Shown here: positions 34,840-44,776 of the stretch, piece after piece
How positions within the stretch are numbered: position 1 is the stretch's first letter
Layout: each line of letters starts with the position of its first letter
Assembly: GCF_900110115.1 (NCBI RefSeq)
Contig: NZ_FOCM01000004.1
Coordinates: 310,001-374,000, forward strand
Length of the DNA: 64,000 bases
Origin: Palleronia pelagia
GTDB taxonomy: Bacteria > Pseudomonadota > Alphaproteobacteria > Rhodobacterales > Rhodobacteraceae
Reading direction: 5' to 3'
The notes under the pieces: generated by a model
What the model saw: only the letters and a program-made list of their open reading frames with translations
Databases searched by the model: none
What the model was told of the DNA's origin: nothing
Program-made: the position numbers and the translations under genes

Positions 34840-36102
34840 ATGCTGAAGACACTGAAGGCCTCGGTCGCGGTGGCGGGACTCGTCGCCGGCGGCCATGCGT
34901 TCGCCGCCGAACACGAATCGCTCTCGGGCGATCTGGTCATCTTTTCCGACATGTCGAACCCGGCGCCGCGCGCGGTCATGGAAGGCCTCGTGGCCGAGTT
35001 CGGCGAGATGCATCCGGACCTGAACATCGAGCTCACGGTCATCGACCGCGAGGCCTACAAGACGCAGATCCGCAACTTCCTGACCGCGAACGCCCCCGAC
35101 GTGGCCAACTGGTACGCCGGCAACCGCATGGCGCCCTACGTGGACGCGGGCCTGTTCATGGACGTCAGCGACATCTGGGAAGGCGAGATGAGCGAGAACC
35201 TCGCCTCGACCAAGTCGGCCATGACCATGGACGACAAGCAGTGGGGCGTGCCCTACACCTACTACCAGTGGGGCGTCTATTACCGCGCGGACCTGTATGA
35301 CGAGTACGGGCTGGAAGAGCCGCAGGACTGGGAAACGCTGAAGTCCAACTGCCAGACGCTGCTGGATAACGGCATCAAGTGCTTCACCATCGGCACCAAG
35401 TTCCTGTGGACCGCCGGCGGCTGGTTCGACTACCTCAACATGCGCACCAACGGCTACGACTACCACATGCAGCTGACCGCGGGCGAGATCCCGTGGACCG
35501 ATGACGGCGTGCGCCAGACCTTCGCCAACTGGCGCGAGCTCATCGACATGGGCGCCTTCGTGGACAACCACACCGCCTATTCCTGGCAGGAGGCGCTGCC
35601 CTTCATGGTCAACGGCGACGCGGCCGCCTACCTGATGGGCAACTTCGCCGTGGCGCCGCTGCGCGAGGCCGGGCTGTCGGACGACCAGCTGGACTACTAC
35701 CAGTTCCCGGCCATCAACCCGGACGTGGAGCTGGCCGAGGACGCGCCGACCGACACGTTCCACGTGCCCGCGCAGGCCAGCAACCCCGAGGCGGGCAAGG
35801 CCTTCCTGAAATACGTGACCTCGCCCGAGGTGCAGACCTGGATCAACGCCAGCGACGCGCTGGGCCAGCTGCCGGTGAACAGCCAGGCATCTGTGGGCGA
35901 CGACAAGTTCCTGCAACAGGGCTTCGAGGTGCTGTCGTCCAACGCGCCGGGCGGCGTGGCGCAGTTCTTCGACCGCGACGCCCCGGCCGAGATGGCCAAG
36001 GTCGCCATGGAAGGCTTCCAGCAGTTCATGGTGCAGCCGGACCAGCTGGACAATATCCTCCAGCGGCTCGAGCAGGCCGCCGGCCGGATCTACGACAAGT
36101 GA
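34840..36102 (+). CDS. Sugar ABC transporter substrate-binding protein
   Basis: A periplasmic CUT1-type sugar-binding protein of 420 residues. The signal peptide is cut near AFA (about residue 21). FSDMSNPAPRAVMEGLVAEF and later LMGNFAVAPLREAG fit the family. GGGAGGA nine bases upstream fixes ATG 34840; the in-frame ATG at 34810 is rejected because its N-terminus spoils the signal peptide. With two galactosidases downstream, the ligand is likely an alpha- or beta-galactoside. Three hairpins follow the gene. Confidence 0.92.
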   Translation: MLKTLKASVAVAGLVAGGHAFAAEHESLSGDLVIFSDMSNPAPRAVMEGLVAEFGEMHPDLNIELTVIDREAYKTQIRNFLTANAPDVANWYAGNRMAPYVDAGLFMDVSDIWEGEMSENLASTKSAMTMDDKQWGVPYTYYQWGVYYRADLYDEYGLEEPQDWETLKSNCQTLLDNGIKCFTIGTKFLWTAGGWFDYLNMRTNGYDYHMQLTAGEIPWTDDGVRQTFANWRELIDMGAFVDNHTAYSWQEALPFMVNGDAAAYLMGNFAVAPLREAGLSDDQLDYYQFPAINPDVELAEDAPTDTFHVPAQASNPEAGKAFLKYVTSPEVQTWINASDALGQLPVNSQASVGDDKFLQQGFEVLSSNAPGGVAQFFDRDAPAEMAKVAMEGFQQFMVQPDQLDNILQRLEQAAGRIYDK

Positions 36103-36108
36103 CGCGTT

Positions 36109-36186
36109 GCGGGGCGGGGGTCACGGCCCCCGCCCCGCGCCATTTTCATCCGGGATGAAAATCCGGAGATTATCGCGGATAATCTC
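36109..36186 (+). other. Three consecutive hairpins after the sugar-binding protein gene
   Basis: First a perfect 12-bp GC stem (36109-36120 with 36127-36138) followed by TTTT. Then TTTTCATC/GATGAAAA (36143-36150 with 36154-36161, loop CGG), and GAGATTATC/GATAATCTC (36166-36174 with 36178-36186, loop GCG). The first resembles a terminator. As the permease genes follow on the same strand, partial termination that keeps the binding protein in excess is likely. Confidence 0.75.
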
Positions 36187-36236
36187 ATTCAGGGTGTCCC
36201 CGACGCCCTGCCGGCCGTCCGACCGAGGTGCCCCCG

Positions 36237-37154
36237 ATGACCCAAGCCGCCCTGCCGCAATCGACCGTCCGGAAGTCCTGGTGGCGTCGCAACCAGATCG
36301 CCATCACGCCCTACCTGTTCCTGGCGCCGGGCGTCCTGTTCTTCGCGGTCTACGTCATCATCCCGATCTTCCAGAGCTTCGGCATCTCGCTGCAGGACTG
36401 GGACGGACTGGGCCAGCCGACCTATGTCGGCCTCGAGAACTACCGCGAGCTGGGCAATGACCCGGCCTTCTACACCTCGCTGAAGAACAATGTCTGGTGG
36501 CTGCTGCTCTACCTGCTGGCCATCCCCGCGGGGCTGGGAATCGCGCTGTTCCTGAACCAGACGGTGACGGGCATCCGCATCTACAAGTCGCTGTTCTTCT
36601 TTCCCTTCGTCATCAGCCAGGTCGTCGTCGGCCTGGTCTTCACCTGGTTCTACGATCCCGCCTTCGGGCTGCTGAACGTGATGCTGGGATGGTTCGGCGC
36701 GGGGCCCATCAACGTGCTGGGCGACCCCCGCTACGTGACCTTCGGGATCATTCTCGCCGGTCTCTGGCCGCAGACGGCCTATTGCATGATCCTGTATCTC
36801 ACCGGTCTGAATGCCGTGAACCCCGAGCAGATCGAGGCCGGGCGGCTGGACAACGCCAAGGGGTGGCGCATGCTGTGGCACATCGTTCTGCCGCAGCTGA
36901 AGCCCGCGACCTTCATCGCCTTCGTCGTGACCATCATCGGGGCGCTGCGCAGTTTCGACCTGATCTCGATCATGACGCAGGGCGGGCCTTTCGGATCGAG
37001 CCGCGTGCTGAGCTTCTACATGTTCGAGGTCGCGCTGTCGGAATACGGATTCCGCATGGGCTATGGCGCAGCGATCGCGGTGGTGCTGTTCCTCATCATG
37101 CTGTGCTTCATCGCCTATTTCCTGTTCTCCATGTACCGCGAGGAGCGGCGTTGA
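36237..37154 (+). CDS. Sugar ABC transporter permease, MalF type
   Basis: A 305-residue permease with six helices and the coupling motif EAGRLDNAKGWRMLWHIVLP (about residues 200-219), the EAA loop of CUT1 permeases. GAGGTG at 36225-36230 supports ATG 36237 over GTG 36228. Its TGA overlaps the ATG of the YjbR-like gene. It pairs with the MalG-type permease at 37522. Confidence 0.92.
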   Translation: MTQAALPQSTVRKSWWRRNQIAITPYLFLAPGVLFFAVYVIIPIFQSFGISLQDWDGLGQPTYVGLENYRELGNDPAFYTSLKNNVWWLLLYLLAIPAGLGIALFLNQTVTGIRIYKSLFFFPFVISQVVVGLVFTWFYDPAFGLLNVMLGWFGAGPINVLGDPRYVTFGIILAGLWPQTAYCMILYLTGLNAVNPEQIEAGRLDNAKGWRMLWHIVLPQLKPATFIAFVVTIIGALRSFDLISIMTQGGPFGSSRVLSFYMFEVALSEYGFRMGYGAAIAVVLFLIMLCFIAYFLFSMYREERR

Positions 37155-37522
37155 TGACCCGGGGCGAGATCGACACCATCGCCGCCCGCCTGCCCGGCGC
37201 CGTGCTGTCCGGCCCCGGCGAGCTCGACGCGTGGAAGATCGGCGGCAAGATGTTCGCCTGTTTCGGTCACACCGAGACCCGCGATCGGAACACAGGGCAC
37301 GTCGTCCTGCGCTGTGCCGACAGTGACAGCGCCCGGATGCTCATCGACGCGGGCGTGGGGCGCAAACCCGCCTATTTCCGCGGCGCGTGGCTGCACCTGG
37401 ACCTGCCCGACCTGGACCCCGGCGAGGCGCGGCACCGGATCGCGGTTTCCTACGACACGGTGCGCGCCGGCCTGACGAAAAAGGCGCAGGCCGCCCTGCC
37501 CCCGCGCGAGGAGGATCGCTGA
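37154..37522 (+). CDS. MmcQ/YjbR-family protein between the two permease genes
   Basis: A 122-residue small soluble protein with the YjbR fold signature: DAWKIGGKMFACFGH near the middle, HVVLRCADSDSARML, and KPAYFRGAWLHLDL. Members are described as DNA-binding-like (CyaY fold), but their role is not known. Here it is joined on both sides by TGATG overlaps, so it is made together with both permeases. I know of no transport role for the family. Confidence 0.82.
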   Translation: MTRGEIDTIAARLPGAVLSGPGELDAWKIGGKMFACFGHTETRDRNTGHVVLRCADSDSARMLIDAGVGRKPAYFRGAWLHLDLPDLDPGEARHRIAVSYDTVRAGLTKKAQAALPPREEDR

Positions 37523-38370
37523 TGTTTCCCACCCCGATCGAGAAACAGCCCCGCGCGGCGCAGCTGACCTACCAGGCGTTCCTGCCGCTAGCGCTGCTCC
37601 TGTGGCTATTGCCGCTCATTGCCGTGATGATCTTCTCGATCAAGCCCGGCGCGGATTTCGGCAACGCGAATTACTGGGGCTGGCCGTCCAGCTTCGAAGG
37701 ATTCACGAACTACGGCAAGGTGTTCCTGGAATCCCAGATGCCGCGCTACCTGCTGAACTCGGTCCTGATCACGGTGCCCACCGTCATCGGCTGCATCGCC
37801 CTATCGGCCATGACCGGCTTCGCGCTGGGGATCTATCGTTTCCGCGCGAACCTGTGGATCTTCTTCATGTTCGTGGCGGGCAATTTCGTGCCGTTCCAGA
37901 TTCTGATGGTGCCGGTGCGGGACCTCACGCTGGACCTGGGGCTTTATAATACCAAGACCGGGCTCGTCCTGTTCCACATCGCCTTCCAGACGGGGTTTTG
38001 CACGCTGTTCATGCGCAACTTCATCCGCCAACTGCCCTTCGAGCTGATCGAGGCCGCCCGGGTCGAGGGCGTGGCCGAATGGCGTATCTTCTGGTTCGTG
38101 GTGCTGCCGCTGATGAAGCCCGCGCTGGCGGCGCTGTCGGTGCTGGTCTTCACCTTCATCTGGAACGACTACTTCTGGGCCGTGGTGCTGACCCAGGGCG
38201 CCGAAAGCCAGCCGGTTACGGCGGGCATCACCAGCTTCAACGCGCAGTACCGTGCGGCCTATCACCTGATGAGCGCGGGCAGCATCGTCGCCGCCCTGCC
38301 GCCGGTCGCGATGTTCTTCCTGATGCAGAAGCACTTCATCGCCGGACTGACCCTAGGCGCGGTGAAATAA
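37522..38370 (+). CDS. Sugar ABC transporter permease, MalG type
   Basis: A 282-residue permease with six helices and the EAA loop EAARVEGVAEWRIFWFVVLP (about residues 179-198). It forms the translocation pore with the MalF-type partner at 36237. ATG overlaps the previous stop; its TAA overlaps the alpha-galactosidase ATG, extending the run of coupled genes. Confidence 0.92.
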   Translation: MFPTPIEKQPRAAQLTYQAFLPLALLLWLLPLIAVMIFSIKPGADFGNANYWGWPSSFEGFTNYGKVFLESQMPRYLLNSVLITVPTVIGCIALSAMTGFALGIYRFRANLWIFFMFVAGNFVPFQILMVPVRDLTLDLGLYNTKTGLVLFHIAFQTGFCTLFMRNFIRQLPFELIEAARVEGVAEWRIFWFVVLPLMKPALAALSVLVFTFIWNDYFWAVVLTQGAESQPVTAGITSFNAQYRAAYHLMSAGSIVAALPPVAMFFLMQKHFIAGLTLGAVK

Positions 38371-40448
38371 TGCCGCAGTGGCGCCTCGATGACGGACGAC
38401 AGACGCTGGTGATGGCGGCCGAGGGCGACGCCCTTCCGGCGGTGATCTATTTCGGCACGGCCCTGCCACGGGACGAGGACCTAGAAGAACTCGCCCGCGC
38501 GCAGGCGATGGACCTGGGCGGCGGCACGCTGGACGTGGTCGCCCCCATCAGCCTCTGCCCCGAGCCGGGGCGCGGTTTCGGCGGCCATCCCGGCGCCATG
38601 CTGCGCGACAGCGACGGGCTGCCCCTGACGCTGGCGTTCGAGGGGGCCCGGGTCGAGGCGACCGACACGGCCTTCCGCGTCACGGCGCGCAATCGCGGCG
38701 TCGGCCTGCGCTACAACGCGGTGATCGAGATCCTGCCGACCGGGCTCGTCGCGCTGCGCGCCGATCTCGACGCCGATGCGCCCGTGATCTGCGACTGGCT
38801 GGCTGCCCCGGTGCTGCCCGGCCCGCAGGACGCGGCCCCGATGATCGACATTCACGGCGGCTGGATCAGCGAATGGCGCGCGGTCGAGACGCCCTGGCAG
38901 CCGGGGCAGCGGGTGCGCGACGGGCGGCAAGGCCGGTCCGGCCACGAACACCCGCCCCACGCGGTCTTCCCGGCGCGCGGCACGACCAAGACCCGCGGAC
39001 AGGCGCTGGCCCTGCATTACGCCTGGTCCGGCGGCCACCGCATGGTTGCCGAGGAACTGCCCGATGGCCGCCGCCAGCTGCAGATGGGCCACAGCCCGGG
39101 CGCCTGGCAGGGCGCGGCGACACGGTTCAGCACCGGCACGCTGCTGGCCGGGTTCAGCACCGAGGGCATGGGTGGCACGGGCGTGCTGTTCCAGCGGCAC
39201 ATCCGCGACATGGGGATCAACTGGCCCGACAAGTCCCGCCCGCGCCCCGTTCACTACAATTGCTGGGAAGCGATCTATTTCGACCACAGCCTCGACGCGC
39301 TGAAGGACATCGCCAGCGCCGCCGCCGACCTGGGCGCCGAGCGCTTCGTCCTCGACGATGGCTGGTTCGGGCAGCGCGACGACGACACCACGTCGCTGGG
39401 CGACTGGTGGATCGACACGCGCAAGTATCCCGACGGGCTGATGCCCCTGATCGAGCATGTGCATGCCTGCGGCATGGCCTTCGGGCTGTGGGTCGAGCCC
39501 GAAATGGTGAACGAGAACAGCGACCTCTACCGGCTGCACCCGGGCTGGGTCCTGGGCCCGCCCGACCAACCGCGTGGGCGGCAGCAGCTGGTGCTGGACC
39601 TGGGCCGCGCCGACGTGCGCGACCACCTGTTCGATGCGCTGCACGCGATCCTGAAGGACCACCCGGTCGACTACCTGAAATGGGACCATAACCGGCTGCT
39701 GCCCATCGGCGACGCAGCGCAGACCGACGGGATCTACGCGCTGCTCGACCGGCTGCGCGCGGCGCATCCCGGGGTCGAGATCGAAAGCTGCGCGTCGGGC
39801 GGCGGGCGGATCGACGCGGGCATCCTGTCGCGCACCCACCGCGTCTGGTTGTCGGACAGCAACGACGCGCTGGAACGGGTGCGCATCCAGCATGCCGCGT
39901 CCCTGCTTTTGCCCTCGGCGGTGACGGGCAGCCACGTGGGCCCCGACCCGTCGCACACCTCGGGGCGGCGGTTGCCCATGGCTTTCCGCGCCTGGGTCGC
40001 CGCCCAGCGCCACATGGGGTTCGAGATGGATCCGCGTAGCCTGCCGGCCGAGGATGCCGAAACGCTGCGCGGGATCACGAAATGGTACAAGGACAACCGG
40101 GTCTGGATGCACGCGGGCGACATCCTGCCCCTGGACTGCGCCGATCCGGCCGTGCGGGCCGAACTGCAGCGCGCGGCCGACGGCCACCGCTTCGTCGCCT
40201 TCGTCGCCCAGACCGAGACCTCTCCACAGGCCCTGCCCCGCCCGCTGCGGCTGGCCGGGCTCGACCCGGAGGCGCGGTACCGCGTGCGGCTGGTGAACCC
40301 TTCGGACATTCCGCCGCAAAGCCGCGGCCCGGTCGCATTGAAGGACGGCCCCGTGACGCTCAGCGGTACGGCGCTGATGGGGATGGGGCTTTCGCTGCCC
40401 TGGGCGTGGCCCGCCACGATGTGGGTGATCGAGGGGGAGCGCCTGTGA
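38370..40448 (+). CDS. Alpha-galactosidase, GH36
   Basis: A retaining alpha-galactosidase of 692 residues, splitting alpha-1,6-galactosides (melibiose or raffinose type) in the cytoplasm; no signal peptide. Nucleophile Asp439 is in YLKWDHNR and acid/base Asp496 is in LSDSND. The barrel also has RFVLDDGWFG and FGLWVEPEMV. The N-terminal beta-sandwich (about 1-280) is typical of GH36. It is joined to both neighbours by four-base or one-base overlaps. Confidence 0.93.
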   Translation: MPQWRLDDGRQTLVMAAEGDALPAVIYFGTALPRDEDLEELARAQAMDLGGGTLDVVAPISLCPEPGRGFGGHPGAMLRDSDGLPLTLAFEGARVEATDTAFRVTARNRGVGLRYNAVIEILPTGLVALRADLDADAPVICDWLAAPVLPGPQDAAPMIDIHGGWISEWRAVETPWQPGQRVRDGRQGRSGHEHPPHAVFPARGTTKTRGQALALHYAWSGGHRMVAEELPDGRRQLQMGHSPGAWQGAATRFSTGTLLAGFSTEGMGGTGVLFQRHIRDMGINWPDKSRPRPVHYNCWEAIYFDHSLDALKDIASAAADLGAERFVLDDGWFGQRDDDTTSLGDWWIDTRKYPDGLMPLIEHVHACGMAFGLWVEPEMVNENSDLYRLHPGWVLGPPDQPRGRQQLVLDLGRADVRDHLFDALHAILKDHPVDYLKWDHNRLLPIGDAAQTDGIYALLDRLRAAHPGVEIESCASGGGRIDAGILSRTHRVWLSDSNDALERVRIQHAASLLLPSAVTGSHVGPDPSHTSGRRLPMAFRAWVAAQRHMGFEMDPRSLPAEDAETLRGITKWYKDNRVWMHAGDILPLDCADPAVRAELQRAADGHRFVAFVAQTETSPQALPRPLRLAGLDPEARYRVRLVNPSDIPPQSRGPVALKDGPVTLSGTALMGMGLSLPWAWPATMWVIEGERL

Positions 40449-41347
40449 CCCGTCCCGACTGGATCGCCGTCGACTGGGGTACCACCAACGCCCGCGCCTG
40501 GGCCATGGCGGGGGCCGAGGTGCTCGACACCGCACCGGGCGGCCCCGGCATGGGGGGCCTCGCGTCGGACGGGTTCGAGCCGGCGCTGCTGCGCATGATC
40601 GACGGATGGGACATCGCGCCGGGCACCCCCGTGATCGCCTGCGGCATGGCGGGCGCCGCGCAGGGCTGGCGCGACGCGGGCTATCGCAAGGTGCCGGCCA
40701 CGCCGCTATCCGACACGCTGGTGCCCGTGCCCACGAACGACGCGCGGCTGGCGGTCCATATCGTGCCTGGCCTGAAACAGACCAACCCCGCCGACGTCAT
40801 GCGCGGCGAGGAGACGCAGATCGCCGGTTTCCTTGCGCTGAACCCGGATTTCGACGGCGCCATCTGCCTGCCCGGCAGCCATTCCAAGTGGGTGCAGATC
40901 AGCGCGGGCGAGGTCGTGTCGTTCCGCACCATGATGACGGGCGAGCTGTTCGCGGCGCTGGCCCACCACTCGGTGTTGCGCCACTCGGTCGCGCCCGAGG
41001 GCTGGGACGATGACACCTTCGCCGACGCGCTGTCGCAAAGCCTCAGCCGCCCCGAGCAACTGGCCGCGCGCCTGTTCTCGATCCGGGCCGAGGCGCTTTT
41101 GAACAATCGCGGCACCGCCGAATCCACCGCCGCGCTGTCGGGTCTGCTGATCGGTGCGGAACTTGCCGCCGCCAAACCCTATTGGCTTGGACTGCCCGTG
41201 GCGCTGATCGGCGCGGCGGGGCTAACGCAACATTACGCCACGGCGCTGGCCATGCAGGGCGTGCAGGTGATCCGCACGCGCGGCGACACGCTGACGCTGC
41301 AGGGCCTGACGGCGGCGTGGCGCGGATTGAGCAAGGAGCCTTCATGA
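40445..41347 (+). CDS. dgoK: 2-dehydro-3-deoxygalactonokinase
   Basis: A 300-residue kinase that phosphorylates 2-keto-3-deoxygalactonate in the De Ley-Doudoroff pathway. [13 protein letters not shown] at the N-terminus is the phosphate-binding loop of the DgoK family. [19 protein letters not shown] and GEETQIAG are further family motifs. GTG start overlaps the GH36 stop; its TGA overlaps the aldolase ATG. Confidence 0.92.
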   Translation: MTRPDWIAVDWGTTNARAWAMAGAEVLDTAPGGPGMGGLASDGFEPALLRMIDGWDIAPGTPVIACGMAGAAQGWRDAGYRKVPATPLSDTLVPVPTNDARLAVHIVPGLKQTNPADVMRGEETQIAGFLALNPDFDGAICLPGSHSKWVQISAGEVVSFRTMMTGELFAALAHHSVLRHSVAPEGWDDDTFADALSQSLSRPEQLAARLFSIRAEALLNNRGTAESTAALSGLLIGAELAAAKPYWLGLPVALIGAAGLTQHYATALAMQGVQVIRTRGDTLTLQGLTAAWRGLSKEPS

Positions 41348-41949
41348 CCAGACCCCTCATCGCCATCCTGCGCGGCATCGACCCGTCCGAGGCGGTGGAC
41401 GTGGCGGCAGCGCTGATCGAGGCGGGGATCACCCGCATCGAGGTGCCGCTGAACTCGCCCTCGCCGTTCGACAGCATCGCGGCCATGGTGAAGGCCCACG
41501 GTCAGAACGCGCAGATCGGTGCCGGCACCGTGCTGACGCCCGCGCAGGTGTCTCAGGTGCACGACGCGGGCGGGCAACTGATCGTCTCGCCCTGCTTCGA
41601 CCCCGCGGTCGTTGCGGCCACGCGCGCGGCCGGGATGGACAGCTTCCCGGGCGTGCTCAGCCCCACCGAATGCTTCGCCGCGCTGCACGCGGGCGCCACG
41701 GGGCTGAAGGTGTTCCCGGCCTTCCAGATGGGGACCGAGGGGCTGAAGGCCCTGCGCGCCGTGCTGCCCACCGAGACGCAGGTCTACATGGTCGGCGGCG
41801 TGGGCCCCGAGAATTTCGGCGACTGGCTGCGCGCCGGCGCGTCGGGCTTCGGCATTGGGTCGGCCCTCTACCGTCCCGGCGACGCGGTTGACGACATTTC
41901 TTCCCGTGCCCGCGACATGGTCGCCGCCTACGACGCGGCAGAAGGGTGA
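41344..41949 (+). CDS. dgoA: 2-dehydro-3-deoxy-6-phosphogalactonate aldolase
   Basis: A class I aldolase (201 residues) cleaving KDPGal to pyruvate and glyceraldehyde 3-phosphate. The Schiff-base Lys is in [23 protein letters not shown] at the N-terminus and [14 protein letters not shown] with its Glu are typical of DgoA rather than the KDPG aldolase Eda. It is coupled to dgoK. Confidence 0.92.
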   Translation: MTRPLIAILRGIDPSEAVDVAAALIEAGITRIEVPLNSPSPFDSIAAMVKAHGQNAQIGAGTVLTPAQVSQVHDAGGQLIVSPCFDPAVVAATRAAGMDSFPGVLSPTECFAALHAGATGLKVFPAFQMGTEGLKALRAVLPTETQVYMVGGVGPENFGDWLRAGASGFGIGSALYRPGDAVDDISSRARDMVAAYDAAEG

Positions 41950-41953
41950 AACG

Positions 41954-42826
41954 ATGATCGAGACCGGAGAACCGCAGACCTATGACACGACGCGCTGCCT
42001 GTTGGGCGAAGGCGCGTTCTTCCACCCCCAGCGCGGGCAGCTTTTCTGGTGCGATATCCTGTCGAAAAGGGTGCTCAGCCGGATCGACGGGGCGCTTCGT
42101 GACTGGACCTTCGATCGGCACGTGTCCTGCATGGGCTGGGTCGACCACGACACGCTGCTGGTGGCGACCGACACCGACCTGATGCTGCTGAATATCGAAA
42201 CCGGCAGCCACACCCACCTGTGCGATCTCGAGGCCGACAAGCCTGCCAACCGCCCCAATGACGGGCGCGCCGACCCGCAGGGGGGGTTCTGGATCTCGAC
42301 CATGGGGCTGGAAAAGGGCGTGGGCGACGGCGCACTTTACCGATTCTACAAGGGCGAGCTGCGCAAGTTGAAGGGCGGCATGTCCATCGCCAACGCGATC
42401 TGTTTCACCCCCGACGGCACCACCGCCTTTTTCGCCGACACGCCGGCGCAGATGATCATGCAGTGGCGGCTGGACGGTGACGGGTGGCCGGTGGGGCAGG
42501 CCGAAACATGGCTCGACCTGCGCGGCACGCCCTACCATCCCGACGGCGCGGTCTGCGACGCCGACGGCAACCTGTGGTCGGCGCAGTGGGGCAACAGCCG
42601 CGTCGCGGTCTACGGCCCGGACGCGACCCAACTGCACGTCGTGAACCTGCCCGCGCTGCAGACGACCTGCCCGGCCTTCGGCGGGCCCGACCTGTCGACG
42701 CTGTTCGTCACCTCGGCCGCCGTCGGCATCGACGAGCCGATCATCGCGACCGAGGATGGCCACGGCCGCACCTTCCGGGTCGAGACCAACGCCACTGGGC
42801 AGGCAGAGCACCGCATCCTTCTCTAG
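41954..42826 (+). CDS. SMP-30/gluconolactonase-family lactonase
   Basis: A six-bladed beta-propeller lactonase (290 residues). Metal-binding residues are seen as the Glu in LLGEGAFF, Asn in ANRPNDGRADPQGGFW and the Asp in HPDGAVCDADGNLW. In this setting it most likely opens galactono-1,4- or 1,5-lactone to galactonate, the step after galactose dehydrogenase. ATG 41954 lies four bases after the aldolase stop. Confidence 0.88.
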   Translation: MIETGEPQTYDTTRCLLGEGAFFHPQRGQLFWCDILSKRVLSRIDGALRDWTFDRHVSCMGWVDHDTLLVATDTDLMLLNIETGSHTHLCDLEADKPANRPNDGRADPQGGFWISTMGLEKGVGDGALYRFYKGELRKLKGGMSIANAICFTPDGTTAFFADTPAQMIMQWRLDGDGWPVGQAETWLDLRGTPYHPDGAVCDADGNLWSAQWGNSRVAVYGPDATQLHVVNLPALQTTCPAFGGPDLSTLFVTSAAVGIDEPIIATEDGHGRTFRVETNATGQAEHRILL

Positions 42827-42880
42827 CCCTGCCCCCGGATTCACCTGTCCGCAAAAATTCACTCCAAGTCAGGCCCCGTC

Positions 42881-44776
42881 ATGCCCGCCAGAACCCTCGG
42901 CACCTGCTACTACCCCGAACACTGGCCCGAGGAGACCTGGGACGAGGACGCGCGGCGCATGGTCGAGGCCGGGCTGACCTGGGTCCGGATCGGCGAATTC
43001 GCCTGGTCCCGGATCGAGCCTCAGCCGGGACAGTTCGACTGGGGCTGGCTCGACCGGGCCATCGAAACGCTGGGCGATGCGGGGCTGAAGGTCGTGCTGG
43101 GCACGCCCACCGCCACGCCGCCGGCCTGGGTCGTGGACAAGCATCCCGACATGTTTGCGCTGGACGCGCAGGGCCGCCCGCGCGGGTTCGGGTCGCGGCG
43201 GCATTACTGCTTCTCGCACGAGGGCTATCTCGAAGAATGCCGCCGCATCGTCACGGAGGTCGCCAACCGCTATGGCCGCAACCCGCATATCCGCGCTTGG
43301 CAGACCGATAACGAGTACGGCTGCCACGACACGGTCGTCAGCTATTCCGACGCCGCGCGGCGGGCCTTCCAGGACTGGTGCGCGCAGCGCTACCAATCGC
43401 CGGACGCGCTGAACCGGGCTTGGGGCAACGTCTTCTGGTCGATGGAGTATGACACCTTCGGGCAGATCGGCCTGCCCAACCTGACCGTGACCGAACCCAA
43501 CCCGGCCCACGCCCTGGCATTCCGGCGCTTCTGTTCGGACCAGGTGGTGCGGTTCAACCGGGTGCAGGTCGAGATCCTGCGCGCCCGCACCGACGCGCCG
43601 ATCCTGCACAACTACATGGGCCGCGAGGTCGCCTTCGACCATTTCGCCGTGGGCGCCGACCTGGATATCGCCACCTGGGACAGCTACCCGATCGGCTTTC
43701 TCGAGGATCGCACGCCCGCGACCGAGGCCGAGCGCGCGCGCTTCCTGCGACAGGGGCACCCGGACATGCAGGCGTTTCACCATGACCTCTACCGGGCGGT
43801 CGGGCGCGGCCGCTGGTGGATCATCGAACAGCAGCCCGGCCCGGTGAACTGGGCCGCGCACAACCCCGCGCCGCTTCCGGGCATGGCGCGGCTCTGGGCG
43901 TGGGAAGCATTCGCCCACGGGGCCGAGGCGGTCTGCTATTTCCGCTGGCGGCAGTTGCCCTTCGCGCAGGAACAGCACCACGCGGGCCTGCTGCGCCCCG
44001 ACAGCGCTCCCGCGCCGGGGCTGGAGGAATGTGCGCAGGTGGCAGGCGAACTGGCCGAGGCCCCCGAGGCCGGAACCGCGCGCGGCGACGTGGCGCTGGT
44101 CTTCGACTATGCCTCGGCTTGGGCGTGGGACGTGCAGCCGCAGGGTGTCGAATTCGACCATTTCACGATCTGCTTCGCCTTCTACTCCGGCCTTCGGCGA
44201 CTGGGCCTGAACGTCGACATCCTGCCCGCCGACGCCGACCTGTCCGGCCATGCGCTGGTTCTGGCGCCCGGGCTCGCCACCCTGCCGCAGGGGTTTTGCG
44301 ACGGGCTGACCGGCACGGCGATCCTCGGGCCGCGCACGAACGCGAAGACGACCGAGATGGCGATCCCCGTCCCGCTACCCCCGGCGCTGCCCGGCCTCGA
44401 TACCGCCGTCGCGCGGGTCGAGACGGTTCCAGCCTCGGGCGCGGTGCCATTGGCACAAGGCGGCACACTGCAGCACTGGATCGAGACGCTGGATGGGGAT
44501 GCCGAGGTGATCGAGACCACGGCAGACGGCGCGCCGACATTGGTGGCTGCGGGCAAACTTCACTACCTGGGCGGCTGGCCGGATGCCGAGGCGCTCGACC
44601 GGATCCTGCGGCGGGCCTGCGCGGCGGAGGGGATCGAAACGCTCGACCTTCCGGACGGGCTGCGGCTGCGCGATACCGACACGCACCGTTTCTGGTTCAA
44701 CTACGCGCCCGAGCCGGTCCGCTTCGCGGGCCGCGAGATCCCGGCGGCGGGCGTCCTTTGGGAGGATCGACCATGA
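42881..44776 (+). CDS. Beta-galactosidase, GH42
   Basis: A 631-residue GH42 enzyme hydrolysing beta-galactosides in the cytoplasm. Acid/base Glu145 is in QTDNEYG and nucleophile Glu316 is in IIEQQPG; TCYYPEHWP and VRIGEFAWSRIEP at the start are family hallmarks. The trimerisation domain (about 380-570) and a short C-terminal sandwich follow. There is no signal peptide. TGA overlaps the mutarotase ATG. Confidence 0.94.
   Translation: MPARTLGTCYYPEHWPEETWDEDARRMVEAGLTWVRIGEFAWSRIEPQPGQFDWGWLDRAIETLGDAGLKVVLGTPTATPPAWVVDKHPDMFALDAQGRPRGFGSRRHYCFSHEGYLEECRRIVTEVANRYGRNPHIRAWQTDNEYGCHDTVVSYSDAARRAFQDWCAQRYQSPDALNRAWGNVFWSMEYDTFGQIGLPNLTVTEPNPAHALAFRRFCSDQVVRFNRVQVEILRARTDAPILHNYMGREVAFDHFAVGADLDIATWDSYPIGFLEDRTPATEAERARFLRQGHPDMQAFHHDLYRAVGRGRWWIIEQQPGPVNWAAHNPAPLPGMARLWAWEAFAHGAEAVCYFRWRQLPFAQEQHHAGLLRPDSAPAPGLEECAQVAGELAEAPEAGTARGDVALVFDYASAWAWDVQPQGVEFDHFTICFAFYSGLRRLGLNVDILPADADLSGHALVLAPGLATLPQGFCDGLTGTAILGPRTNAKTTEMAIPVPLPPALPGLDTAVARVETVPASGAVPLAQGGTLQHWIETLDGDAEVIETTADGAPTLVAAGKLHYLGGWPDAEALDRILRRACAAEGIETLDLPDGLRLRDTDTHRFWFNYAPEPVRFAGREIPAAGVLWEDRP

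Noticed and set aside
36109-36186. Riboswitch or small RNA gene between the sugar-binding protein and permease genes
   Set aside because: The stems are simple independent hairpins without junctions or a recognisable aptamer core.
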